Of a stretch of DNA of 49,160 nt, positions 1-8,688 are shown piece after piece. Origin of the DNA: an uncultured Lachnospiraceae bacterium. Its GTDB lineage: Bacteria; Bacillota; Clostridia; Lachnospirales; Lachnospiraceae. Each line of letters starts with the position of its first letter. Positions within the stretch are counted from its first letter, which is position 1. Under the pieces are notes generated by a model. The model had not been told where the DNA came from. It was given only the letters and a program-made list of their open reading frames with translations, and made no database searches. Both the position numbers and the translations under genes were made by a program. The stretch lies in the NCBI GenBank assembly GCA_947594855.1, contig CANQEL010000019.1, positions 1-49,160 of the forward strand, read 5' to 3'.

Positions 1-1187
1 CTGTCATACCTGTTTGCAATAATCGCCATGCTCTGCTTCTTAAATTCTCCCAAATCATTAACAACCTTACTTCCAAAAAACGTTTCGCCATCTTTTAATG
101 AAGGTTCATATATAATGACTGTCGCCCCTTTTGCCTTTATCCTTTTCATTACTCCCTGTATGCTGCTCTGTCTGAAATTATCAGAACCTGTCTTCATTGT
201 CAGCCGGTATACGCCTATAATCGTTTCCTTCTCTTTTTTTGCATCCCAGCTGCTGTTGGCTTCATATGCCCCAGACATTTCAAGCACCCGGTCGGCTATG
301 AAGTCCTTCCTTGTCCTGTTGCTCTCAACTATCGCCTCTATCAAATTCTCCGGTACATCGGCATAGTTTGCCAGAAGCTGTTTAGTATCCTTAGGCAGAC
401 AGTAGCCTCCATATCCAAACGAAGGATTGTTGTAATGCATACCGATACGGGGGTCCAGACAGACCCCTTCTATAATCTTCCGTGTATCCAGTCCTTTCAT
501 CTCTGCGTATGTATCAAGCTCATTAAAATATGAAACCCTCAGAGCCAGATATGTATTTGCAAACAGTTTAACGGCCTCCGCCTCAGTAAAGCCCATGATA
601 AGCGTATCTATATCTTCTTTTAATGCGCCTTCCTTAAGAAGCCCTGCAAATGTATATGCAGATTCTTTCAGCCTTTCATTTTTCATATCCGTACCGACAA
701 TAATACGGCTCGGATAAAGGTTGTCATAAAGCGCTTTTGATTCCCTTAAAAACTCGGGACTGAAGATTATATTTTCCGTTCCCATCTTCTTACGTATTGA
801 TTCGGTATAACCGACAGGTACGGTACTCTTAATTACCATTACTGCATCCGGCGCATACTCCATTACGAGCTTTATAACTGCTTCTACAGCAGTGGTATCA
901 AAGAAATTCTGTCTGCTGTCATAGTTTGTAGGCGCTGCTATAACAACAAAATCAGCACCGGTATATGCTTCTTCTGCATCCAGTGTGGCTGTTAAATCAA
1001 GCTCCTTTTTCGCAAGGTATGTTTCTATATATTCATCCCGGATTGGCGATTTCCTCTTGTTGATCATATCAACCTTTTCAGGTACTATATCTACTGCCGG
1101 CACTTTATTATTCTGTGCCAGAAGCACTGCCATCGACATTCCTACATAACCTGTGCCGGCAACTGCAATCTTATATCTCTTATTCAT
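1..1187 (-). CDS. ugd: UDP-glucose 6-dehydrogenase (3' end cut by window edge)
   Basis: The gene starts at ATG 1187 and runs off the left edge after about 395 codons, so only a short C-terminal tail can be missing (E. coli Ugd is 388 aa). The family oxidises UDP-glucose to UDP-glucuronate in two NAD-dependent steps, giving a precursor for acidic capsule and exopolysaccharide sugars. The N-terminal Rossmann motif GTGYVGMS and the motif [12 protein letters not shown], which holds the catalytic cysteine, are both visible. The start has an AAGGA Shine-Dalgarno 9 nt upstream. It is the first polysaccharide gene downstream of loaP copy 1 and its leader element, but a plus-strand toxin-antitoxin pair separates them. 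The operon probably continues to the left. The enzyme call is firm; substrate preference is inferred from the family. Confidence 0.93.
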   Translation of the reverse strand, partial: MNKRYKIAVAGTGYVGMSMAVLLAQNNKVPAVDIVPEKVDMINKRKSPIRDEYIETYLAKKELDLTATLDAEEAYTGADFVVIAAPTNYDSRQNFFDTTAVEAVIKLVMEYAPDAVMVIKSTVPVGYTESIRKKMGTENIIFSPEFLRESKALYDNLYPSRIIVGTDMKNERLKESAYTFAGLLKEGALKEDIDTLIMGFTEAEAVKLFANTYLALRVSYFNELDTYAEMKGLDTRKIIEGVCLDPRIGMHYNNPSFGYGGYCLPKDTKQLLANYADVPENLIEAIVESNRTRKDFIADRVLEMSGAYEANSSWDAKKEKETIIGVYRLTMKTGSDNFRQSSIQGVMKRIKAKGATVIIYEPSLKDGETFFGSKVVNDLGEFKKQSMAIIANRYD

Positions 1188-1253
1188 ATATATCTGTCCT
1201 TACAAGAGAAATCATTTCTCCTTATATCTTTTTCTCTTATTTTTAATCTCCTG

Positions 1254-1282
1254 TTGACATTTTGGACACTATTGTGTACACT
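1254..1282 (+). promoter_or_regulatory. Promoter and autoregulatory operator of the toxin-antitoxin pair
   Basis: A perfect -35 TTGACA (1254-1259) stands 17 nt from a -10-like TACACT (1277-1282), just upstream of the antitoxin start at 1302. The palindrome GTGTACAC (1274-1281) overlaps the -10. Its TGTACA core matches the operator core known for YefM-type antitoxins, which repress their own operons. The DNA elements are seen; the repression is inferred. Confidence 0.6.
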
Positions 1283-1301
1283 ATCGTTAAGAGGTGATTT
1301 T

Positions 1302-1577
1302 ATGAATTTCTATTCTGTTCGCGATCTTCGCACCGACACAAAGAACATGTGGGAAAAACTTTCTTCAGGTGACGAAATCGTCATTACCAACAACGGCAAA
1401 CCATCCGCACTTATGATCAGTATCCCTGACGGTGACTTTGATGAAACTGTACAAGCCGTCCGACAGGCAAAAGCAATGATTGCGCTCAATCGTATGCGCC
1501 GTAAAGCCGCAAAGGCAGGCTTCATGACAGATGAAGAAATTGAATCTGTAATTGCCGATGTGAGAAATGGGGGCTGA
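1302..1577 (+). CDS. Phd/YefM-family antitoxin
   Basis: 91-aa protein. The N-terminus (MNFYSVRDLRTDTKNMWEKL, then GDEIVITNNGKPSALMI) has the Phd/YefM antitoxin pattern: a dimeric DNA-binding fold followed by an extended toxin-neutralising tail rich in charged residues. I chose the ATG at 1302 because GAGGTGATTTT lies directly upstream; an in-frame start at 1254 would fall inside the promoter. The PIN toxin starts 5 nt after the stop, so the two are a bicistronic pair. Family assignment rests on pattern; pairing with a PIN toxin rather than a RelE/YoeB toxin is known in other operons. Confidence 0.85.
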   Translation: MNFYSVRDLRTDTKNMWEKLSSGDEIVITNNGKPSALMISIPDGDFDETVQAVRQAKAMIALNRMRRKAAKAGFMTDEEIESVIADVRNGG

Positions 1578-1582
1578 GCTGC

Positions 1583-1972
1583 ATGAACATTGTTCTGGAT
1601 ACCAATATTTTGGTTTCAGCCTTATGGTCACCCGGCAAAAGTGCCAGCGAGATCCTGAGCGCCGTCTTTGCCCGGAAATTCACTGTCTGCTATGACAACA
1701 GAATTCTTATCGAATATGACCGCGTACTCCATTACAAAAAGTTCCCATTCTCTGAACAGGAAATCTACTCCATTCTGGAGCCCATTGTAAAAATGGGAAT
1801 ATCAGTCATTGCAGACCCGTTGCCCGATATACCTTTCACCGACGAGTCTGACAGGAAATTTTATGAAGTCTCCAAATTTTGCAACGCTCTGCTCATCACA
1901 GGCAATCAAAAACATTATCCGATTGATCCGGATGTTATAACAATGGTTGACTTTTATAAAAAGTACCTATAA
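1583..1972 (+). CDS. PIN-domain toxin (putative endoribonuclease, COG1569-like)
   Basis: 129-aa protein that opens with MNIVLDTNILVSAL, in which the first acidic metal ligand of PIN nucleases sits in DTN. Further acidic residues follow near 44-46 (EYD) and 87-90 (DESD), and the late TGNQKH segment fits the usual TGD/TGN position. PIN toxins cleave RNA in a Mg- or Mn-dependent manner. The gene is coupled to the antitoxin with a 5-nt gap and is followed at once by a terminator hairpin. The length is typical. The target RNA cannot be deduced. Confidence 0.85.
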   Translation: MNIVLDTNILVSALWSPGKSASEILSAVFARKFTVCYDNRILIEYDRVLHYKKFPFSEQEIYSILEPIVKMGISVIADPLPDIPFTDESDRKFYEVSKFCNALLITGNQKHYPIDPDVITMVDFYKKYL

Positions 1973-1973
1973 A

Positions 1974-2008
1974 ATTCTCCCCTCTCGGACATTAGTCCGG
2001 GTGAGAAT
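1974..2008. terminator. Bidirectional hairpin after the toxin gene
   Basis: ATTCTC and CGGAC arms pair with GTCCG and GAGAAT arms around an ATTA loop. The hairpin begins one base after the PIN stop and is followed by CTTT on the plus strand. On the minus strand the same hairpin is followed by TTTTAT, so it may also stop transcription coming from loaP copy 1 towards ugd. Confidence 0.65.
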
Positions 2009-2063
2009 CTTTCATCAAAACAAGGTGCAAAACCCAACATCAGAAAATCTGTATTACTGCCAT

Positions 2064-2160
2064 AAAAAAGACCGTGCTTCGCCACTCCGGACCTCCGCCC
2101 GGATTCCACACGCCCTATATCCGCCATATCCCGGCAACGCGGCTCTCGACATCCCGGTCT
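2064..2160 (-). ncRNA. Structured leader RNA/terminator downstream of loaP copy 1
   Basis: Reading the minus strand, AGACCG (2160-2155) can pair with CGGTCT (2074-2069), which is followed directly by a run of T, so a closed multi-stem domain of about 90 nt ends in an intrinsic-terminator signature. Inside, TCCGG/CCGGA and CCGC/GCGG can pair. The element begins about 20 nt after the loaP stop. It recurs at 48090-48185 after loaP copy 2 with about four substitutions. LoaP antiterminators are reported to need a leader RNA hairpin; that this element is the target is inferred from position and conservation. Confidence 0.6.
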
Positions 2161-2181
2161 ACGGTTTCCTGTATCTGTCTT

Positions 2182-2925
2182 TCATCCCACTGTTTCAATC
2201 TCTTCTCTCGAAAAGACCACCTCAGTCGGATTCTCAAACAGCTCTATCCTCACACGCCATTCATCCTTTTTCTCATTTGTATTTATCAGCGTTCCCTGCA
2301 TCCCGGCAAATACCCCTGATTTTATCTTCACAAGTCTTTCTTCCGGATATCCTGCCCCTGCACTCTGCTTCTTATATGTTGCAAGCTTATCTTCCTTCAG
2401 TTTCTCGAACTGCTCCTTAGTAAGCCTTGCCAGTATCTCAAGACCTATTTCCACAGGAGTCATCCTTCCGAAGAAATTAATCTCAAGCTTTGCTGTCCTT
2501 CTGTGCCTGTCCACCTTTTTTATAATTCCGTAGTGGTTGCGTAGGGGTCCGTCAGTGATGCATATTCTGTCGCCTACTATGAATCCGGTGGAACATTCGA
2601 CTATGTGTTCCTCATTCATCATTCCCTTAAGGAATTTCTGTTCTTCCTCACTTATCGGCGATACCACATCCGCGCTTTTTAATACTTTTGTCAGGCGGCT
2701 TACCTGCCTCAGTTCCTTTAATACGGCGTCTATATCCTTTGTATCTACAAAAAAATATCCCGGGAACAATACCTTCTTTACATCATGCCATTGTTTCCGG
2801 AAGTGCATTTTGTCAATATACATTGGCACAAACATTTCTTTGTAAAGTAACGGATTCAGTCTGGCCCTGCATACATCCATCGTTGTCTGTTCCTCTCCGG
2901 ATGTTGTCTGAACCACATACCACAT
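2182..2925 (-). CDS. loaP: LoaP-type NusG paralogue (processive antiterminator), copy 1
   Basis: 247-aa NusG-like protein. Residues 1 to about 100 form the NusG N-terminal domain (start MWYVVQTTSGEE; FPGYFFVDT). A KOW segment follows at about 115-150 (GFIVGDRICITDGPLRNHYG). A second KOW-like segment lies near 195-240 (VKIKSGVFAGMQGTL), making the protein longer than ordinary NusG (about 175 aa). Such paralogues ride RNA polymerase and suppress termination in long polysaccharide or antibiotic operons. The start has a strong AGGAGGAAACGGAC. Downstream come the leader element and then ugd. It differs from copy 2 at only a few residues. RfaH/UpxY-like naming is possible, but the Firmicute setting and leader RNA favour LoaP. 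Confidence 0.88.
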   Translation of the reverse strand: MWYVVQTTSGEEQTTMDVCRARLNPLLYKEMFVPMYIDKMHFRKQWHDVKKVLFPGYFFVDTKDIDAVLKELRQVSRLTKVLKSADVVSPISEEEQKFLKGMMNEEHIVECSTGFIVGDRICITDGPLRNHYGIIKKVDRHRRTAKLEINFFGRMTPVEIGLEILARLTKEQFEKLKEDKLATYKKQSAGAGYPEERLVKIKSGVFAGMQGTLINTNEKKDEWRVRIELFENPTEVVFSREEIETVG

Positions 2926-3175
2926 GTCCGTTTCCTCCTGTTTTAACCAGTGATTATTTTTTTATACACAAAATCTGTAGTAATTTATCCAATATTTACC
3001 TTATATACTTATATATAAGGACTTATTTCCCTGCCACCCTATCAAAACTGCTTATTTTATGCAGACATGAAAAAGCTGTTTTCTGCCCGTATTTACTGCG
3101 TTTAGAGCATTTTGTCCATATTATTTCACGTAGTCCAATTTGTGTTATGTTAGGAGCAACTTTTTTGCGCAAAAA
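2926..3175 (-). promoter_or_regulatory. Upstream region of loaP copy 1 with perfect inverted repeat
   Basis: This non-coding stretch is conserved upstream of both loaP copies. It contains a perfect 9-bp inverted repeat with a 4-nt centre at 2999-3020 (CCTTATATA...TATATAAGG), suitable as an operator or small hairpin. AT-rich promoter-like stretches lie between it and the start, for example TTGGAT followed 18 nt later by TGTATA, but no clear consensus promoter can be fixed. Nothing coding is credible here. Confidence 0.45.
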
Positions 3176-3217
3176 AAGCATCACTCACCCCAGGTTTCCC
3201 TTTGGTTTGTGATGCTT
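3176..3217 (-). terminator. Terminator of the AlbA/Schlafen-type gene
   Basis: GCATCAC (3178-3184) pairs with GTGATGC (3209-3215). On the minus strand the hairpin is followed by seven T, about 45 nt after the stop of the gene at 3261. Confidence 0.8.
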
Positions 3218-3260
3218 ATTTATATATTATGAATATAGAGAAAACAGGTATTTCAGTAAA

Positions 3261-4718
3261 CTATTTTACCTGCCAATAGCCTCCTCTATCCGGTCCTATT
3301 CTTTCAATCTTATTTTCATTCTTTAATTTCGCCAGATGATATTTTACGCCGCTTATGGAAAGTCCGGTCATTTCTGCAAGCTCTTTTATCGATATCTGCG
3401 GATTTTTACGCAAATAACCACAAATTTTATTTGTAGATCCCTTAGTTTCTTTTCTTCTTTTCTGGCTAGTTTTCTGGTCAGTTTTCTGGTCAGTTTTCTG
3501 GCTAGTTTTATAACTGTTTTCTATATTTTCCATTACACGGGATGGATTATCCTGTGCCTGCTTATAATTTAAATTTTTTAATATAACCGTAAATTCCGCT
3601 CTGGACGATATGAATTGCGGCATCTTGCTTTCATCATAATTATTAGCATTGCGGTATGCATTTATAATCTTGGTCAATCCGCTGCCCTTACGTTCCATAT
3701 AGCCTAACCTCTGAAATATATCTGCTAAAATAGGGTTTCTTCTAGTTGACGGAATCAGATCAATAACCCGATCCTGCACCAAGGTGCCATCCATCATACC
3801 GCCAGGTGAATATATAACCATACGATCATCAAATATATCTATGTGGACTTCACTGCCATTAATCAGGTAATCCCTATGTACCAATGCATTAACTAATGCT
3901 TCAAAAAAACTTCTCTCACAGTATTCAGGCATCTCAATCCTTGAATCAGATGTCTTTTTCCACATTGTTTTCATATTACGTTTGATAAATGCTATACCTT
4001 CATTCAGAAGACTAATCAAACTACCTGAATACTCTGCATCATCAATAGCATCTAACACTCCACCGCCCTTATCTAAACCGTTCCATCTGGTGCAGAAAAT
4101 CCTTGACCATATGATAGGAGAATCGTCTGCCATCAATGCACCCGCATTTGTTAACATACCCTTATTGTCTATGAGTCCAAACGATATCAGCCCTTTTTCA
4201 TCCAGACTCTCCCCGGTCCATGCTTTATATCTTTCCCTCAATTTACTAAAAGCATAATCAGCCGCAACATAATTCGTACTCAACATATCATATGAAGAAT
4301 TTCTGCCTCGCAGCACAAGCCTGTTCAATTCTGTTGCTTCCGCTTTTACACTCTCATTTCCCAGACGAACATATGCTTCCAACACACCATCCGCAGAATA
4401 ATAGTATGGTGTTTCCCCACCTGCCATGACATTGAGCAGGAGCAACTTCTTGCCATCTTTCGTTCTATAAAACCTGAGATAAAACTCCGGGATTGGATCA
4501 AGACGTGTCTTTATCTGTTCGCTGATAATTTCCGCATCATTTTCCGCATCATCAAGGCCTACTATTTCACCATCATTTGACATACCAAAAATCAACCAGC
4601 CACCAACACCATTTGCAAATGCACTGACACTTTTACACCAACTTTTTGGTTTCTTTATCTCCAACGCAACCTTTTTATCATAATCAGTAGCTTCACCAAT
4701 AATATCCTCGATTTCCAT
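3261..4718 (-). CDS. AlbA_2/Schlafen-type ATP-binding putative transcriptional regulator
   Basis: 485-aa protein. The N-terminal AlbA_2 (Schlafen AAA-4-like) domain spans about 1-130 and includes EIKKPKSW, FANGVGGWLIFG and YVRLGNES. A middle GHKL-like ATPase fold follows at about 265-360, with the conserved block EALVNALVHRDY and then GSGLTKI. The C-terminus (about 425-485) is a winged helix (ISIKELAEMTGLSISGVKYH). A low-complexity linker at about 400-415 repeats K-T-(S/D)-Q-K. The start has AGAGGTG upstream. It stands alone, with its own promoter and terminator. The family is often annotated as a RecG-like helicase, but no helicase motifs are visible. Its role is unknown; regulation or defence is possible. 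Confidence 0.85.
   Translation of the reverse strand: MEIEDIIGEATDYDKKVALEIKKPKSWCKSVSAFANGVGGWLIFGMSNDGEIVGLDDAENDAEIISEQIKTRLDPIPEFYLRFYRTKDGKKLLLLNVMAGGETPYYYSADGVLEAYVRLGNESVKAEATELNRLVLRGRNSSYDMLSTNYVAADYAFSKLRERYKAWTGESLDEKGLISFGLIDNKGMLTNAGALMADDSPIIWSRIFCTRWNGLDKGGGVLDAIDDAEYSGSLISLLNEGIAFIKRNMKTMWKKTSDSRIEMPEYCERSFFEALVNALVHRDYLINGSEVHIDIFDDRMVIYSPGGMMDGTLVQDRVIDLIPSTRRNPILADIFQRLGYMERKGSGLTKIINAYRNANNYDESKMPQFISSRAEFTVILKNLNYKQAQDNPSRVMENIENSYKTSQKTDQKTDQKTSQKRRKETKGSTNKICGYLRKNPQISIKELAEMTGLSISGVKYHLAKLKNENKIERIGPDRGGYWQVK
3461..3508. repeat. Four tandem 12-bp repeats inside the AlbA-type gene
   Basis: Four perfect-length units, two TCTGGTCAGTTT flanked by two TCTGGCTAGTTT, encode the K-T-(S/D)-Q linker. 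As 12 bp is a multiple of three, copy-number change would alter linker length without a frameshift. Confidence 0.85.
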
Positions 4719-4763
4719 ATAACACCTCTAACCTGCAACGCCTCTGACACTGCTTTTGTTTAT

Positions 4764-4792
4764 AGTATGCCACGCAAAGACCAGAATATCAA
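4764..4792 (-). promoter_or_regulatory. Promoter of the AlbA/Schlafen-type gene
   Basis: On the minus strand a -35 TTGATA (4792-4787) is 17 nt from a -10-like CATACT (4769-4764), about 45 nt upstream of the start at 4718. Confidence 0.5.
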
Positions 4793-4812
4793 GTTACGTT
4801 TTATTCAAAAAA

Positions 4813-4846
4813 ACTCCTGCAAACATATCTATATGTCCGCAGGAGT
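4813..4846 (-). terminator. Terminator after gdhA
   Basis: ACTCCTGC pairs with GCAGGAGT. On the minus strand the stem is followed by a run of T. It lies about 55 nt past the gdhA stop. Confidence 0.85.
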
Positions 4847-4901
4847 CTTTTCCTCTTTTTTACTTAAAACCTTATAATATTTTCTTACAATATTCCGTTT
4901 A

Positions 4902-6248
<1,347 letters not shown>

Positions 6249-6276
6249 CTAAAAATTTTTTTATAATAAGTAAATA

Positions 6277-7659
6277 TTACTTACTTTGCAGATATTCATG
6301 TATTCCGGCTGCTGCCGCTTTACCTGCGCCCATTGCAAGAATAACCGTTGCAGCGCCTGTTACGGCATCTCCGCCTGCAAATACGCCTTCCCTGGAAGTC
6401 TTTCCGTAATCCTCATCGGCAACTATACAGCCCTTCTTATTAATATCAAGGCCCTCCGTTGTTGAAGATATAAGCGGATTAGGCGACGTTCCAAGAGCCA
6501 TAATAACCATATCAGCGTCAATATCAAACTCTGAGCCTTCTATCTCTACCGGTCTGCGTCTTCCTGATGCATCAGGCTCGCCAAGCTCCATTTTAATACA
6601 TTTTATACCGCTTACCCAGCCTTCTTCATTAGTAAGAATCTCAACCGGATTAGTCAGAAGGTTAAATATAATTCCCTCTTCTTTTGCATGATGCACTTCC
6701 TCAGCCCTTGCGGGAAGCTCCTCCTCACTTCTTCTGTATACTATATGGGTTTCAGCGCCAAGCCTTAATGCAGTCCTTGCCGCATCCATTGCAACATTAC
6801 CGCCTCCCACAACAGCAACTTTCTTACCTCTCATAATCGGCGTATTTGACTCTTCATCAAAGGCCTTCATCAGGTTAGACCTCGTAAGATATTCATTTGC
6901 GGAAAATACTCCGTTTGCCTGTTCTCCCGGTATTCCCATGAACCTTGGAAGTCCTGCGCCTGAACCGATAAATACGGCGTCATATCCTTCGGCAAACAGC
7001 TCATCCACCGTTACGGATTTACCTACAATCACATTGGTTTCTATCTCAACGCCAAGCGCCTTTACATTCTCAATCTCTTTCTTAACCACTTCTGTCTTAG
7101 GAAGACGGAACTCAGGAATACCATATACAAGCACTCCGCCTGCCTCGTGCAGCGCTTCAAATATTTTCACCTGATATCCAAGCTTTGCAAGGTCTCCTGC
7201 GCATGTAAGTCCTGCAGGTCCTGAACCTATGACAGCAACCTTTTTATCAAGCTTTTCTTTACTCGGCTGCGGCTTAATACCATTGCCTTTTGCCCAGTCA
7301 GCAGTAAATCTTTCAAGTTTTCCTATAGATATAGGCTCGCCTTTAATGCCTCTTATGCATCTGCCCTCACACTGGCTTTCCTGCGGACATACCCTTCCGC
7401 ATATTGCAGGAAGCGCAGATGATTCGGATATGACGTCAAATGCTTCTTTTACATTTCCCTCTTTAAGATGTCCTATGAATCCCGGTATATTAATAGATAC
7501 AGGGCATCCCTCTATACATTTGGCATTTTTGCAGCCAAGGCATCTTGACGCCTCGCTTACTGCCTCTTCCATATTATAGCCAAGGCATACCTCGTCAAAA
7601 TTAGCTGCCCTTACTTTTGGCTCTTGTTCCCTTACGGGTACTCTCTTCATTACGTCCAT
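6277..7659 (-). CDS. nfnB: NfnB / glutamate-synthase small-subunit-like FAD oxidoreductase
   Basis: 460-aa protein. The N-terminus has cysteine-rich iron-sulphur motifs (CLGCKNAKCIEGCP at about 41-54 and CGRVCPQESQCEGRC at about 87-101), then an FAD site VIGSGPAGLTCAG and an NADPH site VVGGGNVAMDAA. These are shared by GltD and the large Nfn subunit. As the partner immediately upstream is an NfnA-like protein and no glutamate synthase large subunit is nearby, I call it NfnB. The complex links ferredoxin, NADH and NADP by electron bifurcation. The start codon overlaps the nfnA stop (TAATG). It is probably co-transcribed with gdhA. Confidence 0.88.
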   Translation of the reverse strand: MDVMKRVPVREQEPKVRAANFDEVCLGYNMEEAVSEASRCLGCKNAKCIEGCPVSINIPGFIGHLKEGNVKEAFDVISESSALPAICGRVCPQESQCEGRCIRGIKGEPISIGKLERFTADWAKGNGIKPQPSKEKLDKKVAVIGSGPAGLTCAGDLAKLGYQVKIFEALHEAGGVLVYGIPEFRLPKTEVVKKEIENVKALGVEIETNVIVGKSVTVDELFAEGYDAVFIGSGAGLPRFMGIPGEQANGVFSANEYLTRSNLMKAFDEESNTPIMRGKKVAVVGGGNVAMDAARTALRLGAETHIVYRRSEEELPARAEEVHHAKEEGIIFNLLTNPVEILTNEEGWVSGIKCIKMELGEPDASGRRRPVEIEGSEFDIDADMVIMALGTSPNPLISSTTEGLDINKKGCIVADEDYGKTSREGVFAGGDAVTGAATVILAMGAGKAAAAGIHEYLQSK

Positions 7660-8546
7660 TACCTGTCACCTCCGCAGTTACCGCAGCCACCGTGATGTGA
7701 ACTGCCTTCTTTTGCTTTAAGGTAAGCCCTTCCCTCTGCCGTCTTATACAGAAGCTGTCTCTTCATTGCCTGGTCAAAATCAACCTTGTGTCCGTCAAAT
7801 TCAGGACCGTCAACACACGCAAATTTAACTTCTCCGCCGACAGTAACCCGGCATGCCCCGCACATTCCGGTTCCGTCAACCATTATAGGATTAAGGCTTA
7901 CTACTGTAGGAATATCAAGTTCCTTAGTAAGCTTACATACAAACTTCATCATAATCATAGGTCCTATTGCTATACAGACATCATATTTTTTACCGGCATC
8001 CACAAGCTTTTTAATGGAATCAGTAACCATACCATGGTCTCCATACGAACCATCATCAGTAGTAATATACAGATTACCGGCAACTTCTTTCATCATATCT
8101 TCCAGAATAAGAAGGTCCTTTGTCTTAGCGCCGATTATAACATCTGCAGCCACGCCTTTTTCCTTTAACCATTTAACCTGCGGATATACAGGAGCTGTTC
8201 CAACTCCTCCGGCAACAAAAAGAATTTTCTTTTCCGCAAGTTCATCAGGCGCAAGCCCGGTAAGGTCTGAAGGTCTTCCAAGCGGTCCGACAAAATCTTT
8301 AATATACCCGCCTTCTTCCAGTTCTGCCAACATATATGTACCGGCACCTACTATCTGGAATACTATAGTAACAGTACCCTCTTCCCTGGAGTAATCACAG
8401 ATTGTAAGAGGTATCCTCTCCCCGTCTTCATCAGCCCTTACTATAACGAACTGACCGGGAAGACATGATTTAGCTACCCTGTCCGCTTTTACATCCATGA
8501 GAAAAATATTATCCGTCAATAACCTTTTCTTAAGAATCCTGTACAT
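7659..8546 (-). CDS. nfnA: NfnA / sulfide dehydrogenase-type FAD-NAD subunit
   Basis: 295-aa ferredoxin-NADP reductase-like protein related to PyrK and SudB. The FAD domain is followed by an NAD site (VAGGVGTAPVYPQ) and a C-terminal [2Fe-2S] region (MCGACRVTV, then FACVDGPEF). The tail ends in CGNCGG. The Nfn complex reversibly couples reduced ferredoxin plus NADH to two NADP, providing NADPH in anaerobes. The start has a GGGGAGAATAAGTC leader. It is first in an apparent nfnA-nfnB-gdhA operon with a clear promoter upstream. Confidence 0.88.
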   Translation of the reverse strand: MYRILKKRLLTDNIFLMDVKADRVAKSCLPGQFVIVRADEDGERIPLTICDYSREEGTVTIVFQIVGAGTYMLAELEEGGYIKDFVGPLGRPSDLTGLAPDELAEKKILFVAGGVGTAPVYPQVKWLKEKGVAADVIIGAKTKDLLILEDMMKEVAGNLYITTDDGSYGDHGMVTDSIKKLVDAGKKYDVCIAIGPMIMMKFVCKLTKELDIPTVVSLNPIMVDGTGMCGACRVTVGGEVKFACVDGPEFDGHKVDFDQAMKRQLLYKTAEGRAYLKAKEGSSHHGGCGNCGGDR

Positions 8547-8603
8547 GACTTATTCTCCCCTTTATTTATCACTGTTTGTCTGCATTTTTTCCCAACCTAT
8601 AAA

Positions 8604-8632
8604 AGTATAGCACAAACAGACTTTCTTTACAA
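8604..8632 (-). promoter_or_regulatory. Promoter of nfnA-nfnB-gdhA
   Basis: On the minus strand TTGTAA (8632-8627) is 17 nt from TATACT (8609-8604), and the -10 is preceded by an extended TGC. The -10 is about 60 nt upstream of nfnA. Confidence 0.7.
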
Positions 8633-8640
8633 GTTTGAAA

Positions 8641-8684
8641 AAGGAGTTGCGCAAAATAACCAATTATTTTACAACAACTCCCTT
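8641..8684 (-). terminator. Terminator of the fatty-acid operon
   Basis: GGAGTTG (8643-8649) pairs with CAACTCC (8675-8681), with an inner AAAATAA/TTATTTT stem. On the minus strand a run of T follows. It lies just past the acyl-CoA synthetase stop. Confidence 0.85.
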
Positions 8685-8688
8685 TAAA

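Larger units (their letters stand above)
2064..3136. repeat. Direct repeat, left copy (loaP cassette)
   Basis: About 1.07 kb covering leader RNA, loaP copy 1 and its upstream region. It is nearly identical to 48090-49160, in the same orientation and about 46 kb away. The match runs to the right window edge, so the true end of the repeat is not visible. Confidence 0.9.

Noticed and set aside
2688-3212. Plus-strand frame across loaP copy 1 and its promoter, repeated at 48680
   Set aside because: Its recurrence is explained by the loaP repeat; no coding signs of its own.
3461-3508. Short tandem repeats as a CRISPR array
   Set aside because: Units are 12 bp, contiguous without spacers and lie in a coding frame. 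No cas genes are present.
6277-7659. Glutamate synthase small subunit (GltD)
   Set aside because: No large subunit is adjacent, whereas an NfnA-type partner overlaps it.
7786-8394. 202-codon plus-strand frame antisense to nfnA
   Set aside because: Shadow of a conserved gene; proline/serine-rich composition typical of antisense frames.
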